From contig NC_087076.1 of NCBI RefSeq assembly GCF_026151205.1, positions 11,136,902-11,200,901 on the forward strand: a DNA stretch of 64,000 nucleotides, given 5' to 3'. Source of the DNA: Bolinopsis microptera (lineage: Eukaryota; Ctenophora; Tentaculata; Lobata; Bolinopsidae). Below, piece by piece: positions 33,956-45,423 of the stretch; position 1 is the stretch's first letter, and every line of letters begins with the position of its first letter. Below the pieces are notes generated by a model. It saw only the letters and a program-made list of their open reading frames with translations, searched no databases and was not told the origin of the DNA. The position numbers were made by a program, and so were the translations under genes.

Positions 33956-36900
33956 ATGTCGAGGCACCGCATTGTGCGGAACTATATAGGGGTAGACAGT
34001 GAGTACTACGACGATGAGGTGTTCGGCAGAAGTGTTGAGGAGGACACCCCTCTCTCCCCTTCTCTCAGCCAGGTGAGAACACCCCTCTCTCCCCTTCTCT
34101 CAGCCAGGTGAGAACACCCCTCTCTCCCCTTCTCTCAGCCAGGTGAGAACACCCCTCTCTCCCCTTCTCTCAGCCAGGTGAGAACACCCCTCTCTCCCCT
34201 TCTCTCAGCCAGGTGAGAACACCCCTCTCTCCCCTTCTCTCAGCCAGGTGAGAACATCTATAGCATCTTTCTATAACATGTATAGTAACATGTAGATTGT
34301 AGACGTTTGGGAGAAGTTTACGAACAGCAAATACACAAGTAATATCCTAGAATTACCGACCGACCTTGTTAAACACACAATATTTCAGTTTATTTACAAC
34401 AGAGGAGGTGGACCAGAGACGGAGCCAGAGTATGGGCAGCCCCGCGCGTCAGTAGATTGCGTGCAGGAGGAGGAGGAGGAGGATGTGGGGAACGCTGATG
34501 AGGAGGCGCTCAACACTATGTGTAGGTACCTCAAATAGTTTTCATCTTCAATAGTAAATGTTCTGGTGTTAAAACCTGATAAGGACCTTATATTAAGAAT
34601 CTGCTGTCAGCATCAGCTTAATGATCCCAATTAGTTATTGTTAATATTTACAATATGTTCTACTCAGATGACATGGGCTTTGAGATGGATTTGTGTAAGG
34701 ACGCGCTGCGTCAGTACGATAACGACATGACACGTGCACTAAACCACGTGTTAGAGAATGGCGCGCAGCAGCACGTGCAGGAGGCCACGGTGCCGGCTGG
34801 TAGACCAGTGCACCAGGAGCAGCTTGCTACTGAGCTACAGAATCGGTTACAAGTTGGGGGATCAGGAGATAGCACCCCTACAAACTGTCTTACTCCTGTC
34901 AAGTGTAACACTCCCAAATCTAATACTCCGAGATCAGGTTGGTGATAGCTGGGGCAAATAATGTATCGTTTAGATAACAGGGTGTACAACATTACACAAC
35001 ATAGCACAATACAACCCAGGTCAGACACAGTTCTCTTGATTAGACCTCCTATTTCTCTTGCAGGGTCTCCTCCAGCTATCAGGCGCCCTCCCCGGGAACC
35101 CAGTTCTGCTAACACCACACCTAAAGCTAAAAAGAGCCGACCTAAGGATATTGATGTTCTGGGGATACTTAACTCTAAAATTGACACTCAACCTCTTATC
35201 AATGTGGCCGTGGTAAGTAACTCAAGTTGAACCTTATTTTTCATTTCAAACACCTAAATAAAAATACACACATATCACATAGGATTTACTCGTACATTCT
35301 ATTTCCTCTTACATGATTTATTCATGGTATCAGTCGGAGGGGGGGGGGGGGGCCAATGACTACTTTTGGGGACTTGGGGAATTACGTCAACGATTTTACC
35401 CCGAGTCCCCATGATTTTTAGTCCCCAAAAGTCTCCATTAGTCCCCATTTAGATGATTTTTAGTCCCCATTAGTCCCCAAAAGTCTCCATTAGTCCCCAT
35501 TTAGATTTATCCTACTCTTATCTTGGACAAAACATCTCGATCGTATCGTTATTAAACTAACCTGAAAACCATAAATAACTGTCAAAAATTATGGGGACTT
35601 ATGGGGACAAATGGTGAATTACGTCAACGAGTTGACCTCTAGTCCCCATGATTTTTAGTCCCCATTAGTCCCCAAAAGTCTCCATTGGTAGTCATTGGCC
35701 CCCCCCCCCCTATCAGTCATACTCATACCATCTTTACACGTGATTATATCTTAAGATTCTCAGCACAAATATTAAAACCCCCGATAATTTCAGGTGGGTC
35801 ATGTGGACGCAGGTAAAAGTACTCTAATGGGACACTTACTGTGTCTTCTGGGTCACGTCAGTAAAAAAGAGCTGCACAAAAACAAGACAGAATCTCAGAA
35901 ACTAGGAAAAGGTTCCTTTGCCTACGCGTGGGTACTGGACGAGACGGGCGAGGAACGAGAACGTGGAGTTACAATAGATGTCGCCCAGACCAGATTCCAG
36001 ACTCCTAAGAAAACAGTAAATCTACTGGACGCACCCGGACACAAGGACTTTGTTCCCAACATGATCTCCGGAGCCTCCCAAGCAGACTTTGCTATTCTGG
36101 TGGTAGACTCAACCCCTGGAGGATTTGAAGCAGGGTTCGAACAAGGAGGGCAGACTCGTGAACACGTGGTGTTAGTTAGAGCCCTGGGGGTTCAAACTCT
36201 GATAGTTGCAGTTAATAAGATGGAGAATGTGGCGTGGGGTAAGGAGAGATATGATCACATATCTGGGGAGTTGACTGTGTTCTTGAAGACTGTCGGGTTT
36301 AAGAACAGTGAAGTGATATTTGTACCTGTGTCTGGGTTGGAGGGGGACAATCTGTTGGAGAAATCTAAAACACCAACTCTCACTGAATGGTTAGTCTAAA
36401 ATTCACTTTATTGATAAACCCACCTGATCCTAACCATTGCATTGAAATCAATTTCCAAAATAAAACGTTATTATAAAATAAGCACAATTAAGGACAACTG
36501 TTAGTTTTAAACATACAATGTGTCTAACAACCCTGTCTCAGGTACAGTGGAGGTTCTTTGGTAGATATTATTGACGGTTTAGAAGCCCCCAAACGTTGTT
36601 ACGACCGTCCATTCAGACTTATTGTCACTGATGTTTTTAAGCACCCTCAAATGGGACTCAGCGTCGCTGGTAAGGTTAGTTACTTTAACACTTTTAATTG
36701 AGTTAAATCATACTGAGATTTTAATGGCGGCACATAATGAATAACTTTTTCTTTCTACGTCATATTTAAATTTTCCGAAATGAAGCACAACTTATGATGG
36801 CCATGGTCCTCTATTATCAACTCATCTTAAACACTAAGAAATTGAAAAATGCCCCTTCACACAATATCGTTAACCCCTAAGTAATTGTATCTTTCTCGTC

Positions 36901-37946
36901 CAGGTTGATTCCGGGTTTGTGATAATGGGAACCCCAGTAGTAATCATGCCGGGAGGAACTACCGCTATGATTAAGAGCATGACCACAGTTGACGACAAGA
37001 GTGTTGACTACAGTGTCGCTGGGGAGCAGTGTATTCTAGTGGTCGGTGGTACGGATCAGACCAAGGTCAGTAGTATGAGATGTTACTTTTAAATGGGGAT
37101 CGTTTTAAGATTTGTTGAAATTTTAAGTAATTGGTGTAATTACCGAGTCTCGTGGCCTGCTCGCCGATATTTTTCTTCAAATTGTTAATGTTTTCATCCC
37201 ATCAGATCCACAACGGCAATGTGATATGTGAATCACAATCGAGAGTGCGAACCACCCTGAAATTTAAAGCCAGAGTCCTGGTATTCAACATTGACATTCC
37301 TATCACTAAAGGCTTTCCTATCGACCTTCACTATCAGGTTTGTTTCTGAGTTTTTGTACAGAAAGTTGCAAAAGTGCTGTTAAACTTGATAAGTTGTGTT
37401 ATATAATGTAGTCTAATCAATTAAGAAGTAGCTTACAACTTTCATTATCTTCACTACTTTATCCCAGACGGTGAACGAGCCGGCAGTTATCAGTAGATTG
37501 ATTTCGACTCACAGCAAAAGCAACGGTCAAGTTCTCAAGTCTAAACCTCGTTGTTTAACTAAAAACCAGGTTAATATTACAAACTCCACTTAAACATTAG
37601 TAGTTTTACATTTCGTATAATTCATGCCTTCATCTGAAAATATAATTAAACTGGGTAAACTTAAGATTTTAATATGTTAGCTTAATAGTCGAAATTAACT
37701 GCATGATATGTCGCATTTAATGGTTTGTATTTGTTGCGGAAGATCCCTCAGTCTCCAGTATTTAAAAAACACTGTAAATACCAATTTTATCAAGATTTTC
37801 TCTGTTTTTAGGTGGCGCTGATAGAGATTAAGTGCGAACGAGCCATTTGTCTGGAACTATTCAAAGACAGCAAGTCCCTGGGAAGAATCACTTGCAGATA
37901 CGGTGGAAACACAATAGCTGCGGGCATGGTCATTGAAATCACGTGA
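33956..37946 (+). CDS. HBS1L: HBS1-like translational GTPase
   Basis: HBS1L, with Pelota (Dom34), binds stalled ribosomes and starts their dissociation (no-go and non-stop decay). Ten exons join in frame: 33956-34072, 34389-34521, 34668-34937, 35064-35212, 35794-36389, 36542-36674, 36904-37065, 37206-37337, 37468-37569 and 37812-37946, giving about 642 aa (human 684). The N-terminal HBS1 domain includes [30 protein letters not shown] and a UBA-like [19 protein letters not shown]. The GTPase has the P-loop GHVDAGKS, an ERERGVTID switch I, and DAPGHKDF. The G4 box reads NKME where the family has NKxD. Domains II and III end in [10 protein letters not shown]. Exon 2 uses the gtaggt donor at 34522, because a donor 4 nt later would create a stop. 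The exon 1 donor is multiplied by a tandem repeat. Confidence 0.96.
34038..34253 (+). repeat. 35-bp tandem repeat spanning the HBS1L exon 1 end and its splice donor
   Basis: Six near-identical units of ACACCCCTCTCTCCCC followed by TTCTCTCAGCCAG and GTGAGA. Each unit carries a CAG|GTGAGA donor, at 34073, 34108, 34143, 34178, 34213 and 34248, plus an acceptor-like TCTCTCAG. The first donor gives phase 0 to exon 2; since 35 is not a multiple of three, the next two would shift the frame. Confidence 0.95.
35336..35710. mobile_element. 375-bp non-autonomous TIR element with G/C-run termini in HBS1L intron 4
   Basis: The left end is GGAGGGG followed by a long G run, then CCAATGACTAC; the right end is GTAGTCATTGG followed by a C run. 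The 8-bp sequence TATCAGTC flanks both ends (35328-35335, 35711-35718), a target-site duplication of hAT-like length. The interior has repeated AGTCCCCATTAGTCCCC motifs and two GAATTACGTCAACGA segments. Non-coding. Confidence 0.9.
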
Positions 37947-39460
37947 TTAACATTTAGACTGGTCTGTGATACTAGAACTATTTAGAACTGAATTATTAGC
38001 GCAGTGAATAGAGATGTTTGAGTTGAAAAGTGACAAAAAAGTTTCATATGTCAAGTTGCCGTGTTTCATTTAGCCTATATTTTGGATGGGGTTTTGTTTG
38101 AACAGATTTAGCGTTACATGTATAACTGATTTACATCACCTTCTGATTAATGAAGCGAAAATCTAATAAGATTTAGATTGTTTTATTTTAATAATTAAAC
38201 TTTAATTAAGATTTAGATAATCACACTTGTTTTATGAACGTTGTATTTTAAACTCAAGTTTTAGTTAAAGAGGAATTTAAGTCAACTAAATGAGTGATAA
38301 ATTATGATCATTCGGGCAAAATCTATTTTTACGCTTGATAAAAACAGTGTGTGATCGAACACTCACGATGTTAGCTAACTTATTTGTAAAAATAATCGTT
38401 CTTAAAATGATCGCTGTGAAGGTGATCGTTGACGATTTTATAAAATTTCGAATAGAATTTAATGAATTCAATTGTTTTCATTTTCCCTTCAATAAGAAGA
38501 GGTATCATTACAGTTGGTAATATGTCGAGCCGGGGGTATTTTATATGTTCCGGTACCTCAATTGGGTTTCATACCACCATCAATTAACTGACTAATTGGT
38601 TTCTGGGCAAAAAAGTCATCCAATCTCAGTCATGGTCTGTGCCGGTAAGAATACAGATGACATGGCTGCTCCGCAGCAGCTTCATAAGTCCTAGAGAGCA
38701 CTATCCTCAATTTAGAAGAAAAAAGGCGTGCCGAATGAAATGGTTTCAAAAGTATAACAGCACATGATCAAACAGGGTATACCCTGTTGGTCTAAACTTG
38801 TATACCTTCTTGAGATATCGAAGTGCATTTTTTCTGCCAGATAGAACAATCGAAACTCTATCAAATTTGGAGAGAAATGAAAATTTAAAATTACCAGAAA
38901 AACAGGATTGAATATTTTTCGTAACTTGGTGAATATAGACTTTTACCAAAACTTTCAACATGATCTAAAATCTCACCGGAGCAGAAAAAAATGATAAAAT
39001 ACATTGATTAAGATTGTAATGGTATAACTATAAACCTAGATATCAACGATGTTATCAGATTAATTCAATTAAAATAAAATTCTCCCTGTTATTGTTCAAG
39101 TAGTTCAACAGTGAAATTTGGAGCTGTTAGCTGGACAGTTTACAAGAAGAATCAGTCGTCACATGTCTTCCCGTTGTGGAATAGCTTGAAGTGTGTGATG
39201 AATCTCTCCGTTACTGTTGCGCCTTCAAAATCGCCTGATAATATTATGATATTAAGATAGATGGACACTGGACTGTCTCATATTATATTGTATACAAAGT
39301 AAATTGAATAAAAAGTAGAAAGCACACCTGTCGGTAGAACTAGAATGGATATATTTTGTATTTCCTGCGATTGAATATCATTCAAAAAACTAAATAACAC
39401 TAACAGTCTATAATAAGATTAAGAACATGATAAATAAAACTTACTCAGAATGTCCCAGGC
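37947..39460. other. Intergenic region with one dispersed-repeat copy
   Basis: AT-rich, between convergent HBS1L and the pentraxin pseudogene. It holds one copy of a dispersed repeat (about 38550-38625, TTAACTGACTAATTGGTTTC). No gene recognised. Confidence 0.55.
38550..38625 (+). repeat. Dispersed repeat (GTACCTCAATTKGGTTTCATACC), copy 1
   Basis: Shares CCTCAATTGGGTTTCATACC and TTAACTGACTAATTGGTTTC with 41890-41970. Weaker copies are at 42103-42175 and 42280-42345. Confidence 0.8.
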
Positions 39461-40347
39461 TTATTTCAATTCCTCGACCAGCTGAACGGAGACCGTTTTG
39501 TTAAAGAACTTGTCCCCTCGAAGCAGATCCCAGCGGCTGAACGCTGTTCCGTTCCTCGGCTCACATTCACATTCCTCTGTGCTGTTCGTTTCTTCTTCTC
39601 CATCTTCCTCCGTTGGTACTTCTTTACTTTCCTCTGTTAGTTCCGGGGTGCAACCTACGTCGATCTCACTAACGTTACCTGATTTCTCCTCGAGTAACAA
39701 GTCTTCCCATTTCAGGTACCTACTTCGTCCGTACTTTTCCTCTACATCAGAACATTTTCCGGCGTCCGTCATCTCCTTAACTTCAGCTGTTTCGAGTTCT
39801 TTGTCAAATACATTCACCTTAAAGAGCTCTCCACCAAAAGCATTGGTATCTTGAAACCCACCCCCATAAGAGTCGAACTCGTTCCCCAGAACAACATACC
39901 CGTCCAATCTAAGCTTCTTACCAGATGTGGTTGTGCCTGATCCGAGAAGGATGCCATCAAACTACACACTAGCTGCTCTAGTAGTGAGACTCCACGTGTG
40001 GCAAACGTGTCTCCATATCCCTAGTTGTTCAGTTACCTTACTTCTCATGTCTGCACCAGTGCCCAACGTCTGGAAATATCCGTCATCTTCTGGTTATCTC
40101 CTGGTTATTACTAGATGTTCCGTAAGCAAACCAGTACCTATTATTACCAGGCCGTATCTTCTTCACCCATCCACATACCGAATAGGACTCATCTAGGGGT
40201 TCCATTCTTGGCTTTAACATAACGTAGTCTTGCGCAGTTGTTCCAAACTTTAGTCCTCTGTAGCGTCTTTCTTTCGTCTGAGGTAGAGTCTGCGGTGGTG
40301 GTGGCAAGGGTTCCGAGTAGGAGGAGGAGAGATAAGGTGATCAACAT
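39461..40347 (-). pseudogene. Pentraxin-family gene with frame disruptions
   Basis: Read on the minus strand. A start at 40347 gives a strong signal peptide (MLITLSLLLLLGTLATTTA), but the pentraxin domain is in the next frame (KFGTTAQDYVMLKPRMEPL, SVCGWVKKIRPGN, RYWFAYGTSSNNQEI). It then moves to a third frame after about 40090 (DDGYFQTLGTGADM, RHVCHTWSLTT). HVCHTW is close to the pentraxin signature HxCxSW, and the metal-site loop NEFDSYGGGFQDTNAFGGEL follows. A TAG stop (about 39964) interrupts ASV-FDG where a tyrosine is expected. The end is an unusual acidic tail (TEEDGEEETNSTEECECE), with a second copy of the WxxLL segment (KWEDLLLEE, RWDLLRGD). Two frameshifts plus one stop in 0.9 kb argue for a pseudogene, unless the consensus is faulty here. 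Confidence 0.75.
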
Positions 40348-41246
40348 AGTTAACAACTGTTCTATTGTGAGCTCTCCTACAAATACTCTGGTATATGTAC
40401 TGTGAGTGTGAAGACAAATCATCAGCTGATGATGATTCTGGATATTATCTCAACAACACTCCTTCTTTTAGGCGCTGTCCTCTACTCATAGCAATGTTTC
40501 ATCAAACCAAACACTTTCATCTCCTAATACGGTTATAAAAAACCTAGTTTGTTAGATAATCTTACTATACCTCCTCTATGTGTCACGGTTATACTAGGTT
40601 ATACGGAGTAATGTCACGGTTATACGGAGTAATGTCACGTGTTTAACTGCAGTGATAAGTACAAAAATACCAGGTTGATCGTGAATCAGAATAAAGATCC
40701 TATTATTTTATTTCAAAATTCAAATAAACTTTACATCAATGTATTACAGTTATATTCAATAGAAAAGACCACAATATCTCCTGTGAAGCAAAAACATGGA
40801 AAAAGAGAGCTAGAAAAATATTCATGATACTCAACACTACCAGACTCAGCTGGAGTGAGAAACAATATGTAAAAACATCAAAGTAAAATTTATTTCGGCT
40901 GAACCAAAACACGGTGGTAAGACCATAATTACATTGGTGCCGAAAAGATAGATAATGATATCATGAAACCTCATGACTATGTCTATGAGGCGTTCCATGT
41001 ATCGTCATTACAAACGTTAAACTTAAACGTTAATGTATTCAGTATTCAGTATTTGGTATTTGTCTGAACTAAATATGCCTGCCTCGCTTCCATGAAATTT
41101 CGCCCCACATTGACCACTGTTATCTGGGAACCTTAGAACTGAAAGTAAACGTTATAATTGTTGATTTAGTTTACAGTCCTACTCCTATATTCCCAACTAC
41201 TAACTTACTGCTGCAACCCTGCATTATTGTGTACTGTATTTAACAG

Positions 41247-41340
41247 TTACCTGAGGACCCCAGGCTATTATGTTCATAAACATAAATAATATAATAGAAT
41301 AAAGATTTGGCGGAATGACAGGCTGAGCGCGGCCCAGTAA
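41247..41340 (+). mobile_element. TTACCTGRGG MITE, copy F
   Basis: A 94-bp copy starting TTACCTGAGGACCCCAGG and ending GCGCGGCCCAGTAA. It is flanked on both sides by the perfect 9-bp duplication ATTTAACAG. It is longer than copies D and E by an AT-rich insert (AATAATATAATAGA) in the middle. Confidence 0.93.
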
Positions 41341-41716
41341 ATTTAACAGTAGTACAGTGTCAGTAAACTACTAGTACTACTACTAGTACTATGTACTAGT
41401 TTACTAGCACAGTTTACTTAACTAGCACAGTACGTTGATATGAACAGATGGCACAGTCTGTCAGTACGCAGTACGCACCTGTAATAAGAAAACCATGCAG
41501 TCATGGACAATTTTGAAAAACTTAACTCAGGCACTAGTACTACTAGTACTACTACGCACTACTACTAGCAAAACTGCGCGTTTTGCCATACACCATAGAA
41601 ACATACTTTTTTAGAGATTTTACCGGCGTATCCTCTAAATTCACCTAATTTGTTCAACAGGCAACGTAACGCCACTGATTGGGACAATATGATTTTGCAA
41701 TTTTGCAATTTTATTC

Positions 41717-41870
41717 TTACCTGGGGACCTCAGGTTATCATGTTCATAAACATAGAATAGAGATTAGGCGGAATGACAGGCTGAGCGCCGCCTTACTTAT
41801 AAAAGTTATAGTTATGACTATGTTTATGAACATAATAGCCTGGGGTCCCAGGTAAAGCGCCGCCCAGTAA
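41717..41870 (+). mobile_element. TTACCTGRGG MITE, copy G (composite, head-to-head)
   Basis: A 154-bp unit: a family 5' half (TTACCTGGGGACCTC to GAGCGCCGCC), then an inverted 5' segment (GTTTATGAACATAATAGCCTGG through CCCAGGTAA), then the 3' end GCGCCGCCCAGTAA. The whole is flanked by TTTTATTC on both sides, so the composite itself moved as one unit. Confidence 0.88.
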
Positions 41871-41889
41871 TTTTATTCTGGATTTTGAC

Positions 41890-41970
41890 TCTCAGTATCT
41901 CAATTTGGTTTCATACCATTTTTAATTAACTGACTAATTGGTTTCTGGGCAAAAAGTTCATCCAATCTGC
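41890..41970 (+). repeat. Dispersed repeat (GTACCTCAATTKGGTTTCATACC), copy 2
   Basis: Matches 38550-38625 (CTCAATTTGGTTTCATACCA, TTAACTGACTAATTGGTTTC). A third, shorter copy follows at 42280-42345. Confidence 0.8.
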
Positions 41971-42656
41971 CAAATTTGTGTTTAGAAATAGAATTAGAAA
42001 ATGTCATATTTTAAAATGGGACAGGAATTTAAAAAATGCAACTTTTCGTTTTGTTAAGCTTTCTGCTGTGGGCTTCCTCCGATCGAAATAAAACTTCCAG
42101 CACCTCAATCCGAATCGTTTCATATGCTATCTATAATTAAATAGTTGACTTACTAATTGGTTGCGGGTGAAAAAATGGTCAAAACTGTAAAACTTTGGTC
42201 CTGGAAATTTCATCTTCAAAAACTGAAAATGGGACAGACATTGGGTCAATATGATTTTGTAATTTTATTCGGGATTTTGACTCCCAGTACCTCAATTTAG
42301 TTTCATACCATTATAAATTAACTGACTTATTGGTCATTACAAATTTCTGTTAAATCTGTAAAATTTTGATTTGGTTTTATGATATGTACCTTTTCTACAA
42401 TTGAATGTTTTGCGTGGTAAAACAAGAGTCAAATCACAAACTTTTAGGTATTTTTACTTTTCATTTATCATTTCAATTGATATTATTTAGTCATTTCCGA
42501 TTTGATGCATGGTTTGGCACAGTCGAACATAAAATCGACTCCATTTTCAAACAGACAAATTGAGAATTGTGATGATCAAATTTGATTTTGAACAATATCT
42601 TTGATCAGTAATTTGGCGTTGAAAATAACATTGAAAATAACATTGAAAATGATCTC

Positions 42657-45423
42657 CTAAAAATATTTGTAATCAAAGTCCCATCTCTGGGATTTATCAT
42701 CCGGCCTACACTCTGCTGTTGTTACCAACTGTTTTTGTTCATCTCCTGTGACACACTTCCCATTGTTCTGCCTGATTTGTTTGGTATCAGCATTATACTG
42801 AAATCCCTGAGCTCCGCCCTGATTGTGGCAGGTGTGAAATTGCAGCCCTTCTGCATAACCACTGTCGCAGCAAAAGTTGAGCCCCATCATTTTCTCGTCT
42901 TTTGTGAACATCATGAAGCGGTTAGAGTTGGAGTCCCTACCCTGACCTGTCGTGACATGGCCCCAGATGTAGGACCCCTCCCCCTCGGAGGTCACCTCCC
43001 CGTGTATCCATACACCTGTTATTCTCATTTCTAAACTGACCCGCTCCGATCAAATCTCTTTGCAGTGGAAGCTCCGGGTAAATGGTCTTAATGAACCAAG
43101 CATAGCTCTTACACTTTAACCTTTCTCTTATAGCAAGTCTCTCTGAAATATCTCCCACGTCTATGTCCTTGAAGTGTGGTCTTATCTTGAAAAAGAAGTC
43201 CAGCTCCTCATCAAACCAAACTCTAGCTACTCTGATATAGTTTCTAGTGACCACCTCTCCGGTGTTGCCCATGAAGTCGTACGGGTGGGAGGGTCGGAAG
43301 ATATGACCCACTTTTGAGCAAGGTACCATTATCATTGAGCCACCACACATCCAGATCTTAAAGGAAAGCTCCATGTTTTCACCGCCCCAAACACCCAGAC
43401 CCTCGTCGTATTCGCCCAGTTCTTTGAAATATTGCCTGCGAAAAATGTTTGTCAGCTAGTAGAACTACGAAAAGTAAGAAACGTTGGAAATTGAGCAAGC
43501 ATCATAACGGTTTTTGAATAAGGATTTCAATACATTTAGCAGTACTTTATGCTTTAGATAGTTTGCTTGCTCAAGAAACCCCAGTCATCCTGATTGTAAA
43601 CCTTCTATGAGGGTTATTCTACATTTACACATCATGATCATGAATTATCAGGAAACTCGGTGTAATATTTACACAATATTACCGGACCTACATGTTGCCG
43701 TTGGTATGTCCGTGTCGCAAGAACACACATTAAACACGCTCTTACAATAACTAACCTGTCCATAGCAAAGAGTCCCCCGGCCATGCTGGCAGTCTTCAAG
43801 TTCCCCGTAATAGGATACGGATCTCTTTCTGTCTCCTCATCTCCTCCCTCTTTGGGATAGCAGCCCACAACATGTTCATCAGCCAGTTAACCCCTCCTAT
43901 CACATACACTGTCTCCGCTCCAGCGTACTTTAACGTCTCCCAGTTGATATCATCCAGACTAGGAACTGTGACTGTGGTTCTATCCTTGGCAATAGGTTCC
44001 AGGAGGGGTTCCAGCCACCCGGGTGTCGGCTCACAGTGAGCGTCTAGAAAGAGGATGACTTCTCCTCTAGCTGCTCTGGACGCGTACAGTCTGGCTTTGA
44101 CGAGACCACCTCGTTCTACTGCTCTTACAAGTCGGATTTTGGGGTAGTTTGCAATGTGTCTATCTAAAGGAATCTTAAGTTCGTCTATTGTACTGCAGTC
44201 ATCATAGAGCAGGATCTCGTGAACCAACCTGGGGTCTGACCTGAAATAAGTTCAGTTTACCTGAAAGATTGAGTAGATTGGTAGGAATATAAGGCAACCG
44301 ATCAATCAATTCTATTAATATTGCAACGAGGGTGATAAAAACCAAAACTCACTCCTTAAGCACAGTGTAAGCAGTCCTGAGCAAGACACTGAGAGCCTCG
44401 TTGTAGAACACCAGAATGATGCTAGCAGCAGGGAGAGTGTGCTGGTAGGTTCTCTCCCCACAGGTAGCGTGCCTCAGATCTTCTGTGTCGCGGTTTAGTG
44501 GTGTTCTGTCGCTCAAGTACTTGTTCATCTTCCATTCGCTCTTTATTGAATCCTGTTATAGGGATCAGTGTAAGGTTGGAGAAAGGTACTTCAAACTGGT
44601 ACTTTTAGTTGTGATTAATTTCATAATCAGATGATATGGTTGGGGGTGGGGCGTCAACCTCATAAATATACATAAATACCTATACCTATTTAAAATCGGA
44701 GGGATCAAAAGGTATTTATGAGGTTGATGCACCCCAATGGTTTACTAATCATGAAATTTAACAGTTTTTAATATTCTAAAGGACGTATTGTATTGTGTCT
44801 CCAAGGTTGGCAGATAAACTTCATATTGTGAATTATTTGAGCACGTGATACTGACTAGATACTAGATACTAGATACTAGATACTAGATACTAGATACTAG
44901 ATACTAGAATCTAGATACTAGATACTAGATACTAGATACTAGAATCTAGATACTAGATACTAGATACTAGATACTAGATACTAACCTCAAGCTTTTTATC
45001 CCACGGTTGATTCATATCCACAAAGTCCAAGTAAACTGGTGGTAAGTTGGTTTTGCCTGTAAACGCATGTACTAACTGAGGCTCCACTGCAACAGCCACT
45101 TCTTGTAGTTCCTCCGTTTTGCGGGGCTGTAAGTCAGCTAGATTTTTTAGATTTTCGTTTACTCCTTTGTTCTTCCGAGGATTAAACACGACCTCATCAC
45201 CTTCTGTGTTAGCATCGGCACTGATTTTATCACGAGTAGGATCTTCATAATCTATATCAAGTTTTATAACACTTTTTCCAAGTAAATGAACGACTAAAAT
45301 TATAAAAAACAATAGCAGGCCCCATCGGACTATGAATCGTTTTCTGAGAACGTCCCTTCTACACGTTTGGATTAAGTTCTGACAGATTTGACCGGAGTCA
45401 TTAGAATTCCCTGGAGTTTTCAT
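42657..45423 (-). CDS. GALNT: Polypeptide N-acetylgalactosaminyltransferase (apparent frameshifts)
   Basis: A type II Golgi enzyme that starts mucin-type O-glycosylation by moving GalNAc from UDP-GalNAc to Ser/Thr. Four exons on the minus strand: 44986-45423, 44353-44552, 43756-44240 and 42657-43435, about 634 aa. Exon 1 has a short cytosolic end, a membrane helix (WGLLLFFIILVVHLLG, residues 34-49) and a stem. The catalytic part has PAASIILVFYNEALSVLLRT, the metal-binding DxH as LDAHCEPTPGWLEPLL, GGVNWLMNMLW, TASMAGGLFAMDR and VWGGENMELSFKIWMCGG. A ricin-type lectin domain follows (CMDTRGGDL, CHNQGGAQGFQYNADTKQI, end QRWDF). The reading frame breaks twice: near 43820-43835, after IPKREEMRRQKE, and near 42945-42960, after GPCHD. 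Both lie inside conserved sequence with no room for an intron. This is either a recent pseudogene or a consensus error. Confidence 0.9.
44858..44982 (-). repeat. (GATACTA)n microsatellite abutting the GALNT intron 1 donor
   Basis: About 16 units of a 7-bp repeat, with GAATCTA variants. On the minus strand the array begins within the donor itself (GAG|gttagtatctagtatc), so exon 1 of GALNT ends directly at the microsatellite. Confidence 0.95.

Larger units (their letters stand above)
40348..42656. other. Intergenic, repeat-rich
   Basis: Holds a short tandem duplication at about 40585-40640 (GTCACGGTTATACGGAGTAAT), two MITE insertions (41247-41340, 41717-41870), ACTAGTACT-rich palindromic sequence (about 41360-41420 and 41530-41570) and dispersed-repeat copies at 41890-41970, 42103-42175 and 42280-42345. 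No gene. Confidence 0.6.

Noticed and set aside
34038-34253. Repeat read as coding expansion of HBS1L
   Set aside because: The unit is 35 bp, so it cannot keep a reading frame, and each unit holds its own splice donor. It belongs to the exon-intron junction.
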